Below are positions 18,320-27,862 of a stretch of DNA of 64,000 bases, piece after piece. Source of the DNA: Noviherbaspirillum pedocola (GTDB taxonomy: Bacteria > Pseudomonadota > Gammaproteobacteria > Burkholderiales > Burkholderiaceae_D); assembly GCF_016632335.1 (NCBI RefSeq), contig NZ_JAEPBG010000003.1:124001-188000 (forward strand), written 5' to 3'. Position numbers and translations under genes: made by a program. Within the stretch, counting starts at the first letter, position 1; every line of letters begins with the position of its first letter. Below the pieces are notes generated by a model. It searched no databases. It was given only the letters and a program-made list of their open reading frames with translations, and had not been told where the DNA came from.

Positions 18320-18340
18320 CCCGCGTATCGAGAGTGCTAA
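18314..18340. promoter_or_regulatory. CIRCE operator (HrcA binding site) upstream of rpoH
   Basis: TTAGCACCC-N9-GAGTGCTAA matches the CIRCE consensus TTAGCACTC-N9-GAGTGCTAA at 17 of 18 arm positions, with exact 9-base spacing. CIRCE is bound by the heat-labile repressor HrcA. It overlaps the rpoH -10 box, so bound HrcA should block transcription, placing the sigma factor under heat-relieved repression. hrcA is not in this window. Confidence 0.92.
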
Positions 18341-18582
18341 TGAGCGATCTTTACCGAACCCTTAGGCGTACTCTATCAAACTACGAAAATGGATAAATAC
18401 TTATTGAATATTTAGAACGTCGGACGCCGCCAAAGTTTGGCCGGCGCCGCGACGCTTCTACGACGATCACGATTCGATCAATGCGATGAACACCGATCAA
18501 TGATCAATGTGAAAAGAATGGGAATTTCTGGAGAACGATCACAATGTATCGCGGTGAAAATCGAGGGGTCCTGCTCAGACAC
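18341..18582. other. Intergenic stretch between CIRCE and orphan terminator
   Basis: No protein gene is convincing here. The sequence is more AT-rich than its surroundings (for example 18381-18412) and contains overlapping GATCAAT repeats (GATCAATGATCAATG near 18496). It lies upstream of a strong plus-strand terminator, so it could hold a small RNA, but I cannot identify a clear plus-strand promoter. The part nearest CIRCE may contain extra rpoH control sites. Confidence 0.5.
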
Positions 18583-18619
18583 AGGCCAATCGATTTTGTT
18601 CCACCGATTGGCCTTTTTT
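18583..18619 (+). terminator. Strong rho-independent terminator without a recognised gene
   Basis: A perfect 10-base-pair stem, AGGCCAATCG (18583-18592) with CGATTGGCCT (18605-18614), is followed by a run of six T on the plus strand only. No plus-strand gene precedes it. It cannot serve ftsX on the minus strand because there is no U-tract in that direction. It therefore suggests a short plus-strand transcript such as a small RNA. Confidence 0.8.
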
Positions 18620-18637
18620 ACCGCTCTTCCGTAGCCT

Positions 18638-19564
18638 CTAATGAATTCTGCCGAGGTGTCGTCGAACGGAGAGCATTGCCCCGCACAAGCCGAGCGCCGC
18701 ACTGATAGCCAGAAGCAGCCCGCTCGGCAACGCGCCCAGGGGCGCTAGCCGAAATTCGGACGCATAAAGCCGGGCGAATTCAGTAATTGCAGCATTCAGC
18801 GGACCAAGGCCCAGCGCGACCGCGGTCAGTGCCAGCGCACCGGCGGCCAGGCCCAGCAGCGCGCCGCTGTAATAAAACGGGCGGCAGATGAAGCCGTCGG
18901 TGGCGCCGACCAGACGTTCCACTTCGATTTCCTCGCGCTGCGTCAACACCTGCAGCCGGACGGTATTGAACACCACCGCCACCACCACCAGGCCGAGCGT
19001 GACCGCAAGGAACAGCAGCGCCAGTCGCAACACATTCAGCAGCGCAGCCAGGCGCTTGACCCAGGCCGAATCCACCTGCACATAGTCCACGCCGGGCAAT
19101 GCCTTCAACTGCACCGCGATCTCGTCGACACGTCCGGCATCGCGCGCATTCTGGAAGCCGGACAGCTTGGCGATATATCCATCCGGCAGCGGATTGGTGC
19201 CCAGCGTGGTCAGCGCGTCGGAAAGGCCGCTGCGGTCGCGCAGCGTGCGCAGTGCCTCTTCACGCGGCAGGAATTCCAGCGTCGCGCCGCTGCGGTTGCG
19301 CTCGAACACTTGCCGGATCTCCGGCGCCAGCGCCTGCGCCCGCTCGCGCGGCAAATCCATGGCCAGGAAAATACTGATCTCCGGTTCAACCGCGAGCTGG
19401 CTCGACACCGGCCGCACATTTTCCAGCAAGGTCAGACCGCCGAAGGGCAGTGCCAGGGCAATCGCCACGACCAGCACATTGAATGCAAAGCTGCCGAAGG
19501 AATGCGCCACGCGCGACAGCGCGTCGCCGAGCGCGTAACGGTGATGCCGTAACCAGCTCTTCAT
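18638..19564 (-). CDS. ftsX: Cell division protein FtsX
   Basis: FtsX is the membrane half of the FtsEX complex that links septal ring activity to peptidoglycan hydrolase activation. The 308-residue protein has a first helix near 27-46, a periplasmic domain to about 165, then three helices (about 172-196, 226-252, 277-297). The cytoplasmic loop RLQVLTQREEIEVERLVGATDGFICRPF, which touches FtsE, is well conserved. Its start overlaps the ftsE stop (four bases). Confidence 0.95.
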   Translation of the reverse strand: MKSWLRHHRYALGDALSRVAHSFGSFAFNVLVVAIALALPFGGLTLLENVRPVSSQLAVEPEISIFLAMDLPRERAQALAPEIRQVFERNRSGATLEFLPREEALRTLRDRSGLSDALTTLGTNPLPDGYIAKLSGFQNARDAGRVDEIAVQLKALPGVDYVQVDSAWVKRLAALLNVLRLALLFLAVTLGLVVVAVVFNTVRLQVLTQREEIEVERLVGATDGFICRPFYYSGALLGLAAGALALTAVALGLGPLNAAITEFARLYASEFRLAPLGALPSGLLLAISAALGLCGAMLSVRRHLGRIH

Positions 19565-20247
19565 GCCGCATCCTCCGCCACCGGCCGGCGCTGCCAGCCT
19601 TCGCTGGCCCGGCCATGGGACAGGTAAATCACCCGGCTTGCATGCTGCAGGAAATGCTCGTCGTGAGTGGAAATGACGCAGGTCACGCCAGCGCGGTTGA
19701 AGTCCTGCAGCAGCCCCAGCACCAGGTCGGCGCTGTCGCGGTCCAGATTCGCGGTTGGCTCGTCAGCCAGGATCACCTGCGGCCGGTGCACGATCGCGCG
19801 CGCAATGGCGACCCGCTGCTGCTCGCCGCCGGACAGCGACACCGGCATGCTGCCCGCGCGATCCGGCAAGCCAACCCGGGCCAGCGCCGCACGGGCGCGA
19901 CGGTCGGCCTCGGCGGGCGCGGCGCCGGCCACCATCAGCGGCAGCATCACGTTGGCCAGCACATTGCGGTCCATCAGCAGCCGCTGTTCCTGCAGGATCA
20001 GGCCGAGCTTGCGCCGCAGATAGGGCAGGCCGCGCTGCTTGATCGCGCCGACATCCTGGCCGTTCAACAGCACCGTGCCCGAACTCGGTCGCTCGATCGC
20101 CGCGATCATCTTCAACAGCGTCGACTTGCCGGCCCCGGAAGGGCCGGCGAGAAACGCCAGTTCGCCGCTGGAAATCGCCAGTGACACATCCACCAGCGCC
20201 GGCGCGGCGCCGGCATAACGTTTGGAGACGTTGTGAAACTCGATCAT
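19561..20247 (-). CDS. ftsE: Cell division ATP-binding protein FtsE
   Basis: FtsE is the ATPase that drives FtsX. The 228-residue ABC protein has Walker [12 protein letters not shown]-loop LILQEQRLL, signature [14 protein letters not shown], Walker [13 protein letters not shown] and the switch histidine STHDEHF. The ATG at 20247 ([11 protein letters not shown]) matches family starts; ATG 20253 two codons upstream is equally open. ftsY lies 25 bases upstream on the same strand. Confidence 0.95.
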   Translation of the reverse strand: MIEFHNVSKRYAGAAPALVDVSLAISSGELAFLAGPSGAGKSTLLKMIAAIERPSSGTVLLNGQDVGAIKQRGLPYLRRKLGLILQEQRLLMDRNVLANVMLPLMVAGAAPAEADRRARAALARVGLPDRAGSMPVSLSGGEQQRVAIARAIVHRPQVILADEPTANLDRDSADLVLGLLQDFNRAGVTCVISTHDEHFLQHASRVIYLSHGRASEGWQRRPVAEDAA

Positions 20248-20271
20248 TGCCATTGCTGATATTTCCCGCGT

Positions 20272-21411
20272 TCAGCTCAGCAAGGCATCGACGAAATCTT
20301 CGGCATTGAACGGCTGCAGATCCTCGATCTTTTCGCCGATGCCGATGAAGTAGACCGGCACCGGTCGCACCTTGGCGATCGCCGCCAGCACGCCGCCCTT
20401 GGCGGTGCCGTCGAGCTTGGTCACGACCAGGCCGGTCAGGCCGAGCGCATCGTCGAAGGCCTGTACCTGCGTCAAGGCGTTCTGGCCGGTGTTGCCGTCG
20501 ATGACCAGCAGCACTTCATGCGGCGCGGAAGCCATCGCCTTGGCAGTCACGCGCTTGATCTTCTTCAGCTCATCCATCAGGTGCAGTTGCGTCGGCAGGC
20601 GGCCGGCGGTGTCGACCATGACCACGTCGGTCTTCCTGGCGCGCGCGGAATTGACCGCATCGAAGGCGACCGCGGCCGGATCGCCCGACTGCTGCGCGAT
20701 CACGGTGACGTTGTTGCGCTCGCCCCAGACCGTAAGCTGCTCGCGCGCAGCGGCGCGGAAGGTGTCGCCGGCGGCCAGCAGCACCGATTGCCCGTGCGCC
20801 TGCATATGCTTGGCGAGCTTGCCGATCGTGGTGGTCTTGCCGGCGCCGTTGACGCCCGCGATCATCAGCACCAGCGGCTGCTCGCGGCCCAGCACCAGCG
20901 GCTTCTGCAGCGGCGTGAGCAATTCAGTGAGCAAGCTGCGCAGCGCCGTCTTCACCTGCGCCGCATCGGTCAGTCGCTGTTCCTTCACGCGGCGCTTCAG
21001 GCTGTTCAACAGGAATTGCGTGGCCTCGACCCCGGCGTCCGCCATCAGCAGCGCGGTTTCCAGCTCCTCGTACAATTCCTCGTCGATGCGCGCGCCGACA
21101 AACAGCGTGGTCAGATTCGTTGAAGTCTTCGACAGGCCAGCCTTCAGGCGCGCCATCCAGGAGGACTTCGTTTCCGCGGGCGTTTCGACGGCGACGATGT
21201 CTGCCTCGGTAATCTCCGTATCCGCGGTGTCTTCGACCTGCGGCGGCGCCGCCACGGCTGCGGGAATGTCCGGGGTTCTGACGGTGCCGGTATCGACAGG
21301 TTTGGGCGCAAGAGGCGCGGGCGCCGTAGTGGCAGTGTCAGTGGCAGCTTCCTCGGCCGGAGTGGGCGTGACAGGCGTGTCTTTGGGCTTGCGCTTGAAA
21401 AAACTAAACAT
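20272..21411 (-). CDS. ftsY: Signal recognition particle receptor FtsY
   Basis: FtsY docks ribosome-SRP complexes at the membrane for co-translational insertion. The 379-residue protein has an acidic, Ala/Pro/Thr-rich A domain (about 10-95), then the N domain and the G domain with [15 protein letters not shown] (G1), [20 protein letters not shown] (G3) and [11 protein letters not shown] (G4 region). The start is the ATG at 21411 ([10 protein letters not shown]), giving the usual basic membrane-contact N-terminus; upstream in-frame sequence is unlike the family. Confidence 0.96.
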   Translation of the reverse strand: MFSFFKRKPKDTPVTPTPAEEAATDTATTAPAPLAPKPVDTGTVRTPDIPAAVAAPPQVEDTADTEITEADIVAVETPAETKSSWMARLKAGLSKTSTNLTTLFVGARIDEELYEELETALLMADAGVEATQFLLNSLKRRVKEQRLTDAAQVKTALRSLLTELLTPLQKPLVLGREQPLVLMIAGVNGAGKTTTIGKLAKHMQAHGQSVLLAAGDTFRAAAREQLTVWGERNNVTVIAQQSGDPAAVAFDAVNSARARKTDVVMVDTAGRLPTQLHLMDELKKIKRVTAKAMASAPHEVLLVIDGNTGQNALTQVQAFDDALGLTGLVVTKLDGTAKGGVLAAIAKVRPVPVYFIGIGEKIEDLQPFNAEDFVDALLS

Positions 21412-21544
21412 CGGGTCGGGTTCGTTCGCGGTGGTGACGCCTGGAGCGATGGCGGCTGCAAGCGGATACAATCGGTGGCTCGTTTCCGCAGCGCCAGAAA
21501 GCCTGAGCGGAAAAATGGACCCACAATTCTAGCAGAGCGTGCAC

Positions 21545-22924
21545 ATGAAAATACGGATAGCGACTATCGTCGCGGCCTGCCTGCTGGCGGTTTCCACGCT
21601 GGCATCCGGCGCCGAAGCGGCGAAGGAATTCATGCTGAAGAACGGCATGAAGGTCATCGTCAAGGAAGATCACCGCGCGCCGACGGCGGTGCACATGGTC
21701 TGGTACCGCGTCGGCTCGATGGACGAAGTCAACCGCACCACCGGCGTTGCCCATGTGCTGGAGCACATGATGTTCAAGGGCACCAAGACGCTGAAGCCCG
21801 GCGAATTCAGCGCTCGCGTGGCCGCGCTTGGCGGCCGCGAGAATGCCTTCACCAACAAGGATTACACCGCCTACTTCCAGCAGATCGAGAAATCGCGCCT
21901 GGAGGCGGTGATGAAACTCGAAGCCGATCGCATGGCCAACCTGGTCTTCGACGCCGATGAATTTTCGCGCGAGATCCGTGTAGTGATGGAAGAGCGCCGC
22001 CTGCGCACCGACGACCAGCCGACTGCGAAGCTGTACGAAGCCCTGAACGCCACCGCCTTCTTTGCCCATCCGTATCACCATCCCATCGTCGGCTGGATGA
22101 ATGACCTGCAGAACATGACGGTGCAGGATGCGCAGGATTGGTATAAAAAATGGTACGGCCCCAACAATGCGACCATGGTGGTCACCGGGGACGTCGATGC
22201 CGAGCGGGTTCATGCGCTGGCGGAAAAGTATTTCGGCCGCATCCCACGCAAGGCACTGCCCCTGGAGAAAGCCGAGATCGAGCCACCGCAGCAGGGTGCG
22301 CGGCGGGTCACGGTGAAGGCGCCGGCGGAGAACCCGTATGTCGCGCTGGCATTCAAGGCGCCGCGCCTGACCGATGTCGAGAAGGACAACGACGTCTACG
22401 CGCTCGAAGTGCTGGAAGCAGTCCTCGACGGTTATGACAATGCGCGCCTGCCGGCAAAGCTGGTGCGCACCGACCGGGTCGCGATTTCGGTCGGCGCCAG
22501 CTATTCGAGCGAAGCGCGCGGCCCGGTGCTGTTCGTGCTCGACGGCACGCCGGCCGCCGGCACCACGACCGCGCAGCTCGAAACCCTGTTGCGCGCCGAA
22601 GTGCAGCGCATCGCGAAGGAAGGCGTAACGAAGGAAGAACTCGAGCGCGTCAAGAACCAGGTCATCGCCGGACAGATCTACAAGCGCGACTCGATCTTTG
22701 GTCAGGCGATGGAGATCGGCGTGATGGAGATGACCGGCGTTGGCCAGCAGAACATCGACCGCGTCATTGAAAGAATCGGCCAGGTCACGCCGGAACAGGT
22801 GCAGGCCGTTGCCGCGAAATACTTCGATGACGACCATCTGACCGTCGGCACCCTCGATCCGCTGCCGCTTTCCGACAAGACCCCGAAGACCGCGACCCCG
22901 CTGCCAGCCGGCATGCGTCACTGA
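21545..22924 (+). CDS. M16 family zinc protease (catalytic subunit)
   Basis: Pitrilysin-type metallopeptidase of 459 residues with a signal peptide (cut near ASGAEA, about 24). It has the inverted zinc motif HVLEH within VAHVLEHMMFKGTKTL, and the downstream glutamate region is in the following helix. It is divergent from ftsY and followed 12 bases later by a second M16 gene lacking the zinc motif, so the two likely form a periplasmic heterodimer like bacterial PMP-type pairs. The substrate cannot be inferred. Confidence 0.93.
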   Translation: MKIRIATIVAACLLAVSTLASGAEAAKEFMLKNGMKVIVKEDHRAPTAVHMVWYRVGSMDEVNRTTGVAHVLEHMMFKGTKTLKPGEFSARVAALGGRENAFTNKDYTAYFQQIEKSRLEAVMKLEADRMANLVFDADEFSREIRVVMEERRLRTDDQPTAKLYEALNATAFFAHPYHHPIVGWMNDLQNMTVQDAQDWYKKWYGPNNATMVVTGDVDAERVHALAEKYFGRIPRKALPLEKAEIEPPQQGARRVTVKAPAENPYVALAFKAPRLTDVEKDNDVYALEVLEAVLDGYDNARLPAKLVRTDRVAISVGASYSSEARGPVLFVLDGTPAAGTTTAQLETLLRAEVQRIAKEGVTKEELERVKNQVIAGQIYKRDSIFGQAMEIGVMEMTGVGQQNIDRVIERIGQVTPEQVQAVAAKYFDDDHLTVGTLDPLPLSDKTPKTATPLPAGMRH

Positions 22925-22936
22925 GCCCGAACCGCC

Positions 22937-24286
22937 ATGCGACATTTCCGTTACGCGCTGCCCATGCGCCTGCTTTTCCTCCTTCTCACGCTCGCCTGCG
23001 CCAGCGCCCATGCAGCGCTGCGCATCCAGAACTGGACGCTGGACAATGGCGCCCGCGTCTACTTCGTCGAAAACCATGCGCTGCCGGTGCTGGACATGAG
23101 CGTGGAATTCGACGCTGGCTCGCGTCGCGATCCGGCCGGCAAGACCGGCGTGTCCGGCATGACCAATGCGATGCTTGCGCGCGGCATTGCCCCTGGACGT
23201 GATGCCGCAGGCCGCGACGAGCCGGCCTTGAGCGAGGCGCAGATTTCCGAAACCTTCGCCGACATTGCCGCGCAGCGCGGCGGCGGTGGCGGCGGCGACC
23301 GCGCCGGCATGTCGCTGCGCATTCTTGCCGATCCGAAGGTGCGCGACCGCGGCGTGCAATTGCTCGCCCGGCTGCTGGCCCAGCCCGCGTTTCCGCAAGC
23401 CTTGCTGGAGCGCGATCGCTCGCGTGCGATCGCCTCGCTGCGTGAAGACTTGACCAAGCCAGAGGTGATCGCCGCGCGCGCCTTCTCGAAGGCTGCGTAT
23501 GGCGACCATCCGTACGGGCAGGAAGAAACCGTGGAGTCGCTCGGCGCGATTACCCGCGACGACCTGGTCGCCTTCCATGCGAAGCACTATGTGGCCAACC
23601 ATGCGGTGGTGGCCATGATCGGCGATGTGTCGCGCGAGCAGGCCGATGCGATCGCCCGCGAGCTGACCGCGCGCCTGCCGCAAGGCCAGCCGCTGCCCGA
23701 GCTGCCCGCCACACCGGCGCCGCATCAGGCCGAGCAATGGATACCGCATCCGGCTACGCAATCGCATGTGCGCATCGGCGCGCCGGCGCTGCAGCGCGGC
23801 GATCCGGATTTCTTCCCGCTCACCGTGGGCAACTATGTGCTGGGCGGCGGCGGCTTCGTGTCGCGGCTCACGCATGAAGTGCGCGAGAAGCGCGGCCTGG
23901 CCTACAGCGTGTACAGCTATTTCAATCCGCTGGCGCAGCCCGGGCCGTTCACCATCGGCCTGCAGACCAAGAAGGAACAGACCGGGGAAGCGCTGAAGGT
24001 AGTGCGCAACACGCTGGACGCCTTTCTGCGCGATGGCCCCACCGAAGCCGAAGTGGCTGCCGCCAAGGACAACCTGATTGGCGGCTTCCCGCTGCGCATC
24101 GACAGCAACCGCAAGATCCTCGACAACATCGCCGTGATCGGCTTTTATCGGCTGCCGCTGGATTATCTCGACACCTGGACCGACCGGGTGAAGGCGGTGA
24201 GCATTGCCGACATCCGCGCCGCATTCCGCCGCAAGCTCGATGCCGGCGCGCTTGCCACCGTGGTCGTGGGCCTGCCGCAGCCATGA
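22937..24286 (+). CDS. M16 family protease homologue lacking the zinc motif
   Basis: This 449-residue M16-fold protein has a signal sequence (MRLLFLLLTLACASAHA, from an internal Met at 22964). Where the catalytic partner has HXXEH it has GVSGMTNAMLARG, so it cannot bind zinc in the usual way. The substrate-binding arginine-tyrosine region EKRGLAYSVYSYFNP is kept. This is the pattern of a regulatory subunit paired with an active one. A glycine run (QRGGGGGGD) near 115-122 may form a loop. Its stop overlaps the rsmD start (ATGA). Confidence 0.92.
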   Translation: MRHFRYALPMRLLFLLLTLACASAHAALRIQNWTLDNGARVYFVENHALPVLDMSVEFDAGSRRDPAGKTGVSGMTNAMLARGIAPGRDAAGRDEPALSEAQISETFADIAAQRGGGGGGDRAGMSLRILADPKVRDRGVQLLARLLAQPAFPQALLERDRSRAIASLREDLTKPEVIAARAFSKAAYGDHPYGQEETVESLGAITRDDLVAFHAKHYVANHAVVAMIGDVSREQADAIARELTARLPQGQPLPELPATPAPHQAEQWIPHPATQSHVRIGAPALQRGDPDFFPLTVGNYVLGGGGFVSRLTHEVREKRGLAYSVYSYFNPLAQPGPFTIGLQTKKEQTGEALKVVRNTLDAFLRDGPTEAEVAAAKDNLIGGFPLRIDSNRKILDNIAVIGFYRLPLDYLDTWTDRVKAVSIADIRAAFRRKLDAGALATVVVGLPQP

Positions 24287-24921
24287 GAAGAACGACGGCA
24301 GGAAGTTCAGCAAAGCCGGCGCCACGATCGACGCCAAAATCGGCGCCGCGGCAAGTGCGCATCATCGGCGGCCAGTGGAAGCGCACGCCCTTGCCGGTGC
24401 CCGATGTGGCAGGCTTGCGTCCGACGCCGGACCGGGTGCGCGAGACGGTGTTCAACTGGCTCGATCATTTGCTGGAGCGCGACTGGAGCCGCGTGCAGTG
24501 CCTCGATCTGTTCGCCGGCAGCGGCGGCCTCGGATTCGAAGCGGCCAGTCGTGGCGCGCAGGCAGTGCTGATGGTCGAGGATCATGCCGGCGCGGCGCGC
24601 CTGCTCGAGGCCACGCGCATGAAACTCGATGCGCAGAATGTGCAGGTGCGGCGCGCCGATGCGCTCGCCGCCGCCGAGGCACTGGTGCGCGAGGGCCGGC
24701 GTTTCGATGTGATCTTTCTCGATCCTCCCTATCATCAGCAATGGCTGCAGCGTATGCTGCCGCTATGCGCGCGCCTGCTCACGCAGCACGGCATGGTGTA
24801 CGCGGAATCCGAGGTGCCGCTCCATGGCGATGCGGCACCCGAATGGATGCACGGATGGCGCGCAGTGCGCGCGGATCGCGCAGGCATGGTGCACTACCAT
24901 CTGCTCGATCGAAGCGAATGA
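24283..24921 (+). CDS. rsmD: 16S rRNA (guanine966-N2)-methyltransferase RsmD
   Basis: RsmD methylates G966 of 16S rRNA in the 30S subunit. The 212-residue product has the family motifs VRIIGGQWKRTPL, LRPTPDRVRETVFNWL, the SAM site CLDLFAGSGGLGFEAASRGA and catalytic DPPY in VIFLDPPYHQQW. The first 23 residues (Ser/Pro/Lys-rich) are an extra N-terminal tail relative to E. coli; the start is fixed by four-base overlap with the M16 gene, but an internal start is possible. Confidence 0.95.
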   Translation: MRRTTAGSSAKPAPRSTPKSAPRQVRIIGGQWKRTPLPVPDVAGLRPTPDRVRETVFNWLDHLLERDWSRVQCLDLFAGSGGLGFEAASRGAQAVLMVEDHAGAARLLEATRMKLDAQNVQVRRADALAAAEALVREGRRFDVIFLDPPYHQQWLQRMLPLCARLLTQHGMVYAESEVPLHGDAAPEWMHGWRAVRADRAGMVHYHLLDRSE

Positions 24922-24955
24922 CGCCGATCAGGCAGAGGGAGCAAGGGCCTGGGGC

Positions 24956-24982
24956 TTGATCGCGCTTTAATTCAGGCATAAT
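24956..24982 (+). promoter_or_regulatory. Candidate sigma-70 promoter of coaD
   Basis: TTGATC (24956-24961) and CATAAT (24977-24982) resemble -35 and -10 boxes, with a short 15-base spacer. They lie about 27 bases upstream of the coaD ATG, which has a GGGAG ribosome site. Confidence 0.45.
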
Positions 24983-25008
24983 GCGCGTTCTAAATTTGGG
25001 AGCAGTTC

Positions 25009-25497
25009 ATGGTCACAGCCATTTATCCGGGAACATTTGATCCGCTGACCCGCGGCCACGAAGACCTGGTGCGTCGCGCATCGGGCCTCTTTGATCGGCT
25101 GGTTGTCGGCGTCGCCGACAGCAAGGCCAAGCGGCCTTTCTTTTCGCTGGACGAGCGCCTCGAAATCGCGCGCGAAGTGCTGGGCCATTATCCGAATGTT
25201 CAGGTGGAAAGCTTTGCCGGACTGCTCAAGGATTTCGTGCGGGCGCATGATGCCCGTGTCATCGTGCGCGGCCTGCGCGCGGTTTCCGATTTCGAATATG
25301 AATTCCAGATGGCGGGCATGAACCGCTACCTGCTGCCCGACGTGGAGACGATGTTCCTCACGCCGTCGGACCAATATCAATTCATCTCCGGCACCATCGT
25401 GCGCGAAATCGCCGTGCTGGGCGGGGATGTTTCCAAGTTCGTGTTTCCTTCAGTCGAGAAATGGCTGAAGCAGAAGATCGCTGCTCCGCAACAGTAG
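25009..25497 (+). CDS. coaD: Phosphopantetheine adenylyltransferase CoaD
   Basis: CoaD makes dephospho-CoA from phosphopantetheine and ATP, the fourth step of CoA synthesis. The 162-residue product is standard length. It carries [19 protein letters not shown], with the nucleotidyltransferase TRGH motif, [20 protein letters not shown], and [10 protein letters not shown] at the ATP site. Preceded by GGGAGCAGTTC as ribosome region. Confidence 0.97.
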   Translation: MVTAIYPGTFDPLTRGHEDLVRRASGLFDRLVVGVADSKAKRPFFSLDERLEIAREVLGHYPNVQVESFAGLLKDFVRAHDARVIVRGLRAVSDFEYEFQMAGMNRYLLPDVETMFLTPSDQYQFISGTIVREIAVLGGDVSKFVFPSVEKWLKQKIAAPQQ

Positions 25498-25776
<279 letters not shown>

Positions 25777-25797
25777 ACGCAGCGCGCTTTTCGTCCT

Positions 25798-26649
25798 TCA
25801 GAAGTCCAGTTCGAGACTCAGTTCCTGCCCGACGCGCAGAACTTCCCCGTTGCCCTCTTCGAGAATCGCATTCATGCCGAAAGCGATGCCATTGATGCCG
25901 CCTATGCCTTCACGGTAACCGCGCAGCACATCGAGCGGGTCCGGGCCTTTGACGCCGGTGAGCTGATCGATCGATGGAATCGGGCAGCGCGGGCAGGGCT
26001 TGACCGGCTTAATGCGCACCGCGCCGAAATCGAGCAGCGCCGCATGATCTTCCTCATGGGCTTCCACGCCATCGATTACCAGGTTTGGCCGAAAACGGTT
26101 CATCGGCAAGGGCTCGCGGCCGATGGCGCCGAGCCGCACGTTCAATTCATCAAGCGCTGCCTGCGATATCACGAGCATCGGATAGCCGTCGGCAAACAGG
26201 GTGCCGATTTCCCTGCCGCCGCTGCGCTCGCGATTCACCAGGCGCCGCGCATGCGGATGAAATCGCACCAGGCGGCAGCGCGCGCCAAGAAAGCGCGAGA
26301 ACCAGGCGGCGATGTCTTCGCCGCAATCCAGCGCGGGCAAGCGGTCGCGCCACACCACGACCTCCGGCTGCGCGGCTCCCCTTTCCAGGTGTGCATCAAG
26401 CGCGATGAACAGCGGTGCCATCTCTGGCGCATCAACCCGGAGCGCTCCTGTAACGATGCTCGGCGTAATCAGGGCCATGCGCGGATGCTCGCGCTGGGTC
26501 AGAAAATGGCCACGCTCATCGACCAGCATCCACAGCCGGTCGCCTACGCCGGCATGCATCAGGCCCGCTTCGGTGGTTGTGGCTTCACGCAGGGCAATGC
26601 CGGCACAGGACTTGATCGGATAGAGGTGCAGTTCGGAAAGGATGGGCAT
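25798..26649 (-). CDS. MOSC domain-containing protein
   Basis: The 283-residue protein has an N-terminal MOSC beta-barrel domain (LSELHLYPIKSCAGIAL) and a MOSC domain with the conserved segment NRFRPNLVIDG and cysteine-containing VKPCPRCPIPSID. MOSC proteins handle sulfur carried by molybdenum cofactor; relatives include mitochondrial mARC and E. coli YcbX, which detoxify N-hydroxylated bases. No Moco genes are near, so the exact substrate is open. It is convergent with the ferredoxin gene. Confidence 0.92.
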   Translation of the reverse strand: MPILSELHLYPIKSCAGIALREATTTEAGLMHAGVGDRLWMLVDERGHFLTQREHPRMALITPSIVTGALRVDAPEMAPLFIALDAHLERGAAQPEVVVWRDRLPALDCGEDIAAWFSRFLGARCRLVRFHPHARRLVNRERSGGREIGTLFADGYPMLVISQAALDELNVRLGAIGREPLPMNRFRPNLVIDGVEAHEEDHAALLDFGAVRIKPVKPCPRCPIPSIDQLTGVKGPDPLDVLRGYREGIGGINGIAFGMNAILEEGNGEVLRVGQELSLELDF

Positions 26650-26735
26650 GCGGACACGAAGGGGCGAGAAGCGATGCGCGGATTATAGTGGCAGACGCTA
26701 CACCCGGCGCATGACCATACTGCAATGAGCGGGAC

Positions 26736-26948
26736 TCAGTTCAGCCGGGTATCCAGCAGCGCCTGCTCGAGCGCCTGACGGGCTTCCTGGCATTTCGCGC
26801 TGGCTACGGCGTAGCGTATGGTTTGGTGCATCAACTGCTGCGTGTCCATGCTTGCGGTATCGACCATCCCGAGCTCGATGCGGTGTATGCACATTCGATA
26901 GGCTTCGGCGCTCAGCTCTGCGATGGGCTTCGGCTGTTTCGGCGTCAT
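26736..26948 (-). CDS. Hypothetical small helical protein (70 aa)
   Basis: A predicted soluble, mostly helical 70-residue protein (MTPKQPKPIAELSAEAYR start; EARQALEQALLDTRLN end). The ATG at 26948 is preceded by GGAGAATTGAGG, a good ribosome region. No family is recognised. It overlaps nothing and lies divergently upstream of the epimerase-like gene. Composition looks coding rather than shadow, but support is modest. Confidence 0.6.
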   Translation of the reverse strand: MTPKQPKPIAELSAEAYRMCIHRIELGMVDTASMDTQQLMHQTIRYAVASAKCQEARQALEQALLDTRLN

Positions 26949-27089
26949 CCTCAATTCTCCGTTGCGTGTGCTGTGGCTCAATCTATAACAGGCGCGGCAT
27001 GCGCGCTCTGTCTGGTAACCCACTTAAGAACGCCACGGCTTGCGCCGGTTCTCGACCGTACGTCGGGAAGCGGTGTATCGTGCCCGCCA

Positions 27090-27779
27090 ATGGAAGCCGA
27101 CCCTTTCGCAATGCACACCGAAGTCGATACCCACACCAGCCTGCTGCTCGTAGGCGCGACCGGATTGGTCGGACGCGCCTGCCTCCAATTGCTCACGCGC
27201 CACGACACCCCGGAAACGCTGCGCGTGCTGACGCGCCGGCCGATTGCGCCGTCGGGCGAAGTCCGGTTCGAGCAATGCATCGAGGATTTCGAGCGTCTTG
27301 GCGAACATCCCGAATGGTTCAAGGTCGACACCGTCATATGCGCGCTGGGCACCACGATGCGCCGGGCGCGCACGGCGGCGGCATTTCGCCGTGTCGACTT
27401 TGACTATCCGCTGCATATCGCCAATCTCGCGCGCGCGCATGGCGCCAGGCATTTCATCCTGGTATCGGCAATGGGCGCCGATGCCCAATCGGGCAATTTC
27501 TATTACCGGGTGAAGGGTGAACTGGAGGAGGCGCTGCTGCGTCTCGGTTATCCGGCGCTGACCATTGCACGGCCATCGCTGCTGCTGGGCAAACGCAATG
27601 AATGGCGCTGGGGCGAGGAAATCGGCAAGCGCATCGGCCCTTTGCTGCCGCCGCGCTGGCGGCCGGTTCCGGCCGATGCGGTCGCGCGTGCGCTGGTGAG
27701 CGCAGCGCGGTCCGAAGAGGTGGGGATCAGGATGCTGGAGAATGCAGCCTTGCGCGCAGAGGTAGAACGTTTGCCGTAA
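27090..27779 (+). CDS. NAD(P)-binding atypical short-chain dehydrogenase/epimerase-like protein
   Basis: A 229-residue Rossmann protein. It has a dinucleotide motif LLLVGATGLVGRACLQLL near the start and a YYRVKGELEEALL segment containing the YXXXK catalytic pattern. TIARPSLLLGKRNEWRWGEEIG follows. The layout resembles the HTATIP2/YtfG group of atypical SDRs. The ATG at 27090 is used; ATG 27111 seven codons later is possible. No pathway neighbours identify the substrate. Confidence 0.85.
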   Translation: MEADPFAMHTEVDTHTSLLLVGATGLVGRACLQLLTRHDTPETLRVLTRRPIAPSGEVRFEQCIEDFERLGEHPEWFKVDTVICALGTTMRRARTAAAFRRVDFDYPLHIANLARAHGARHFILVSAMGADAQSGNFYYRVKGELEEALLRLGYPALTIARPSLLLGKRNEWRWGEEIGKRIGPLLPPRWRPVPADAVARALVSAARSEEVGIRMLENAALRAEVERLP

Positions 27780-27862
27780 GCGGGCAAGGTCTGCGCGTAT
27801 TCGGCGTCAGGCGGATACGCAAGGCATGCTGATCGCCTTGCGCCAGGCATTGCACAGACGCG

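Noticed and set aside
18437-18634. 65-codon plus-strand frame upstream of the orphan terminator
   Set aside because: The frame runs through the terminator hairpin and T-run and has an atypical composition, so a non-coding explanation fits better.
21404-24337. 977-codon minus-strand frame opposite the M16 protease genes
   Set aside because: Shadow frame; both plus-strand genes have clear motifs and signal peptides, and this frame has none.
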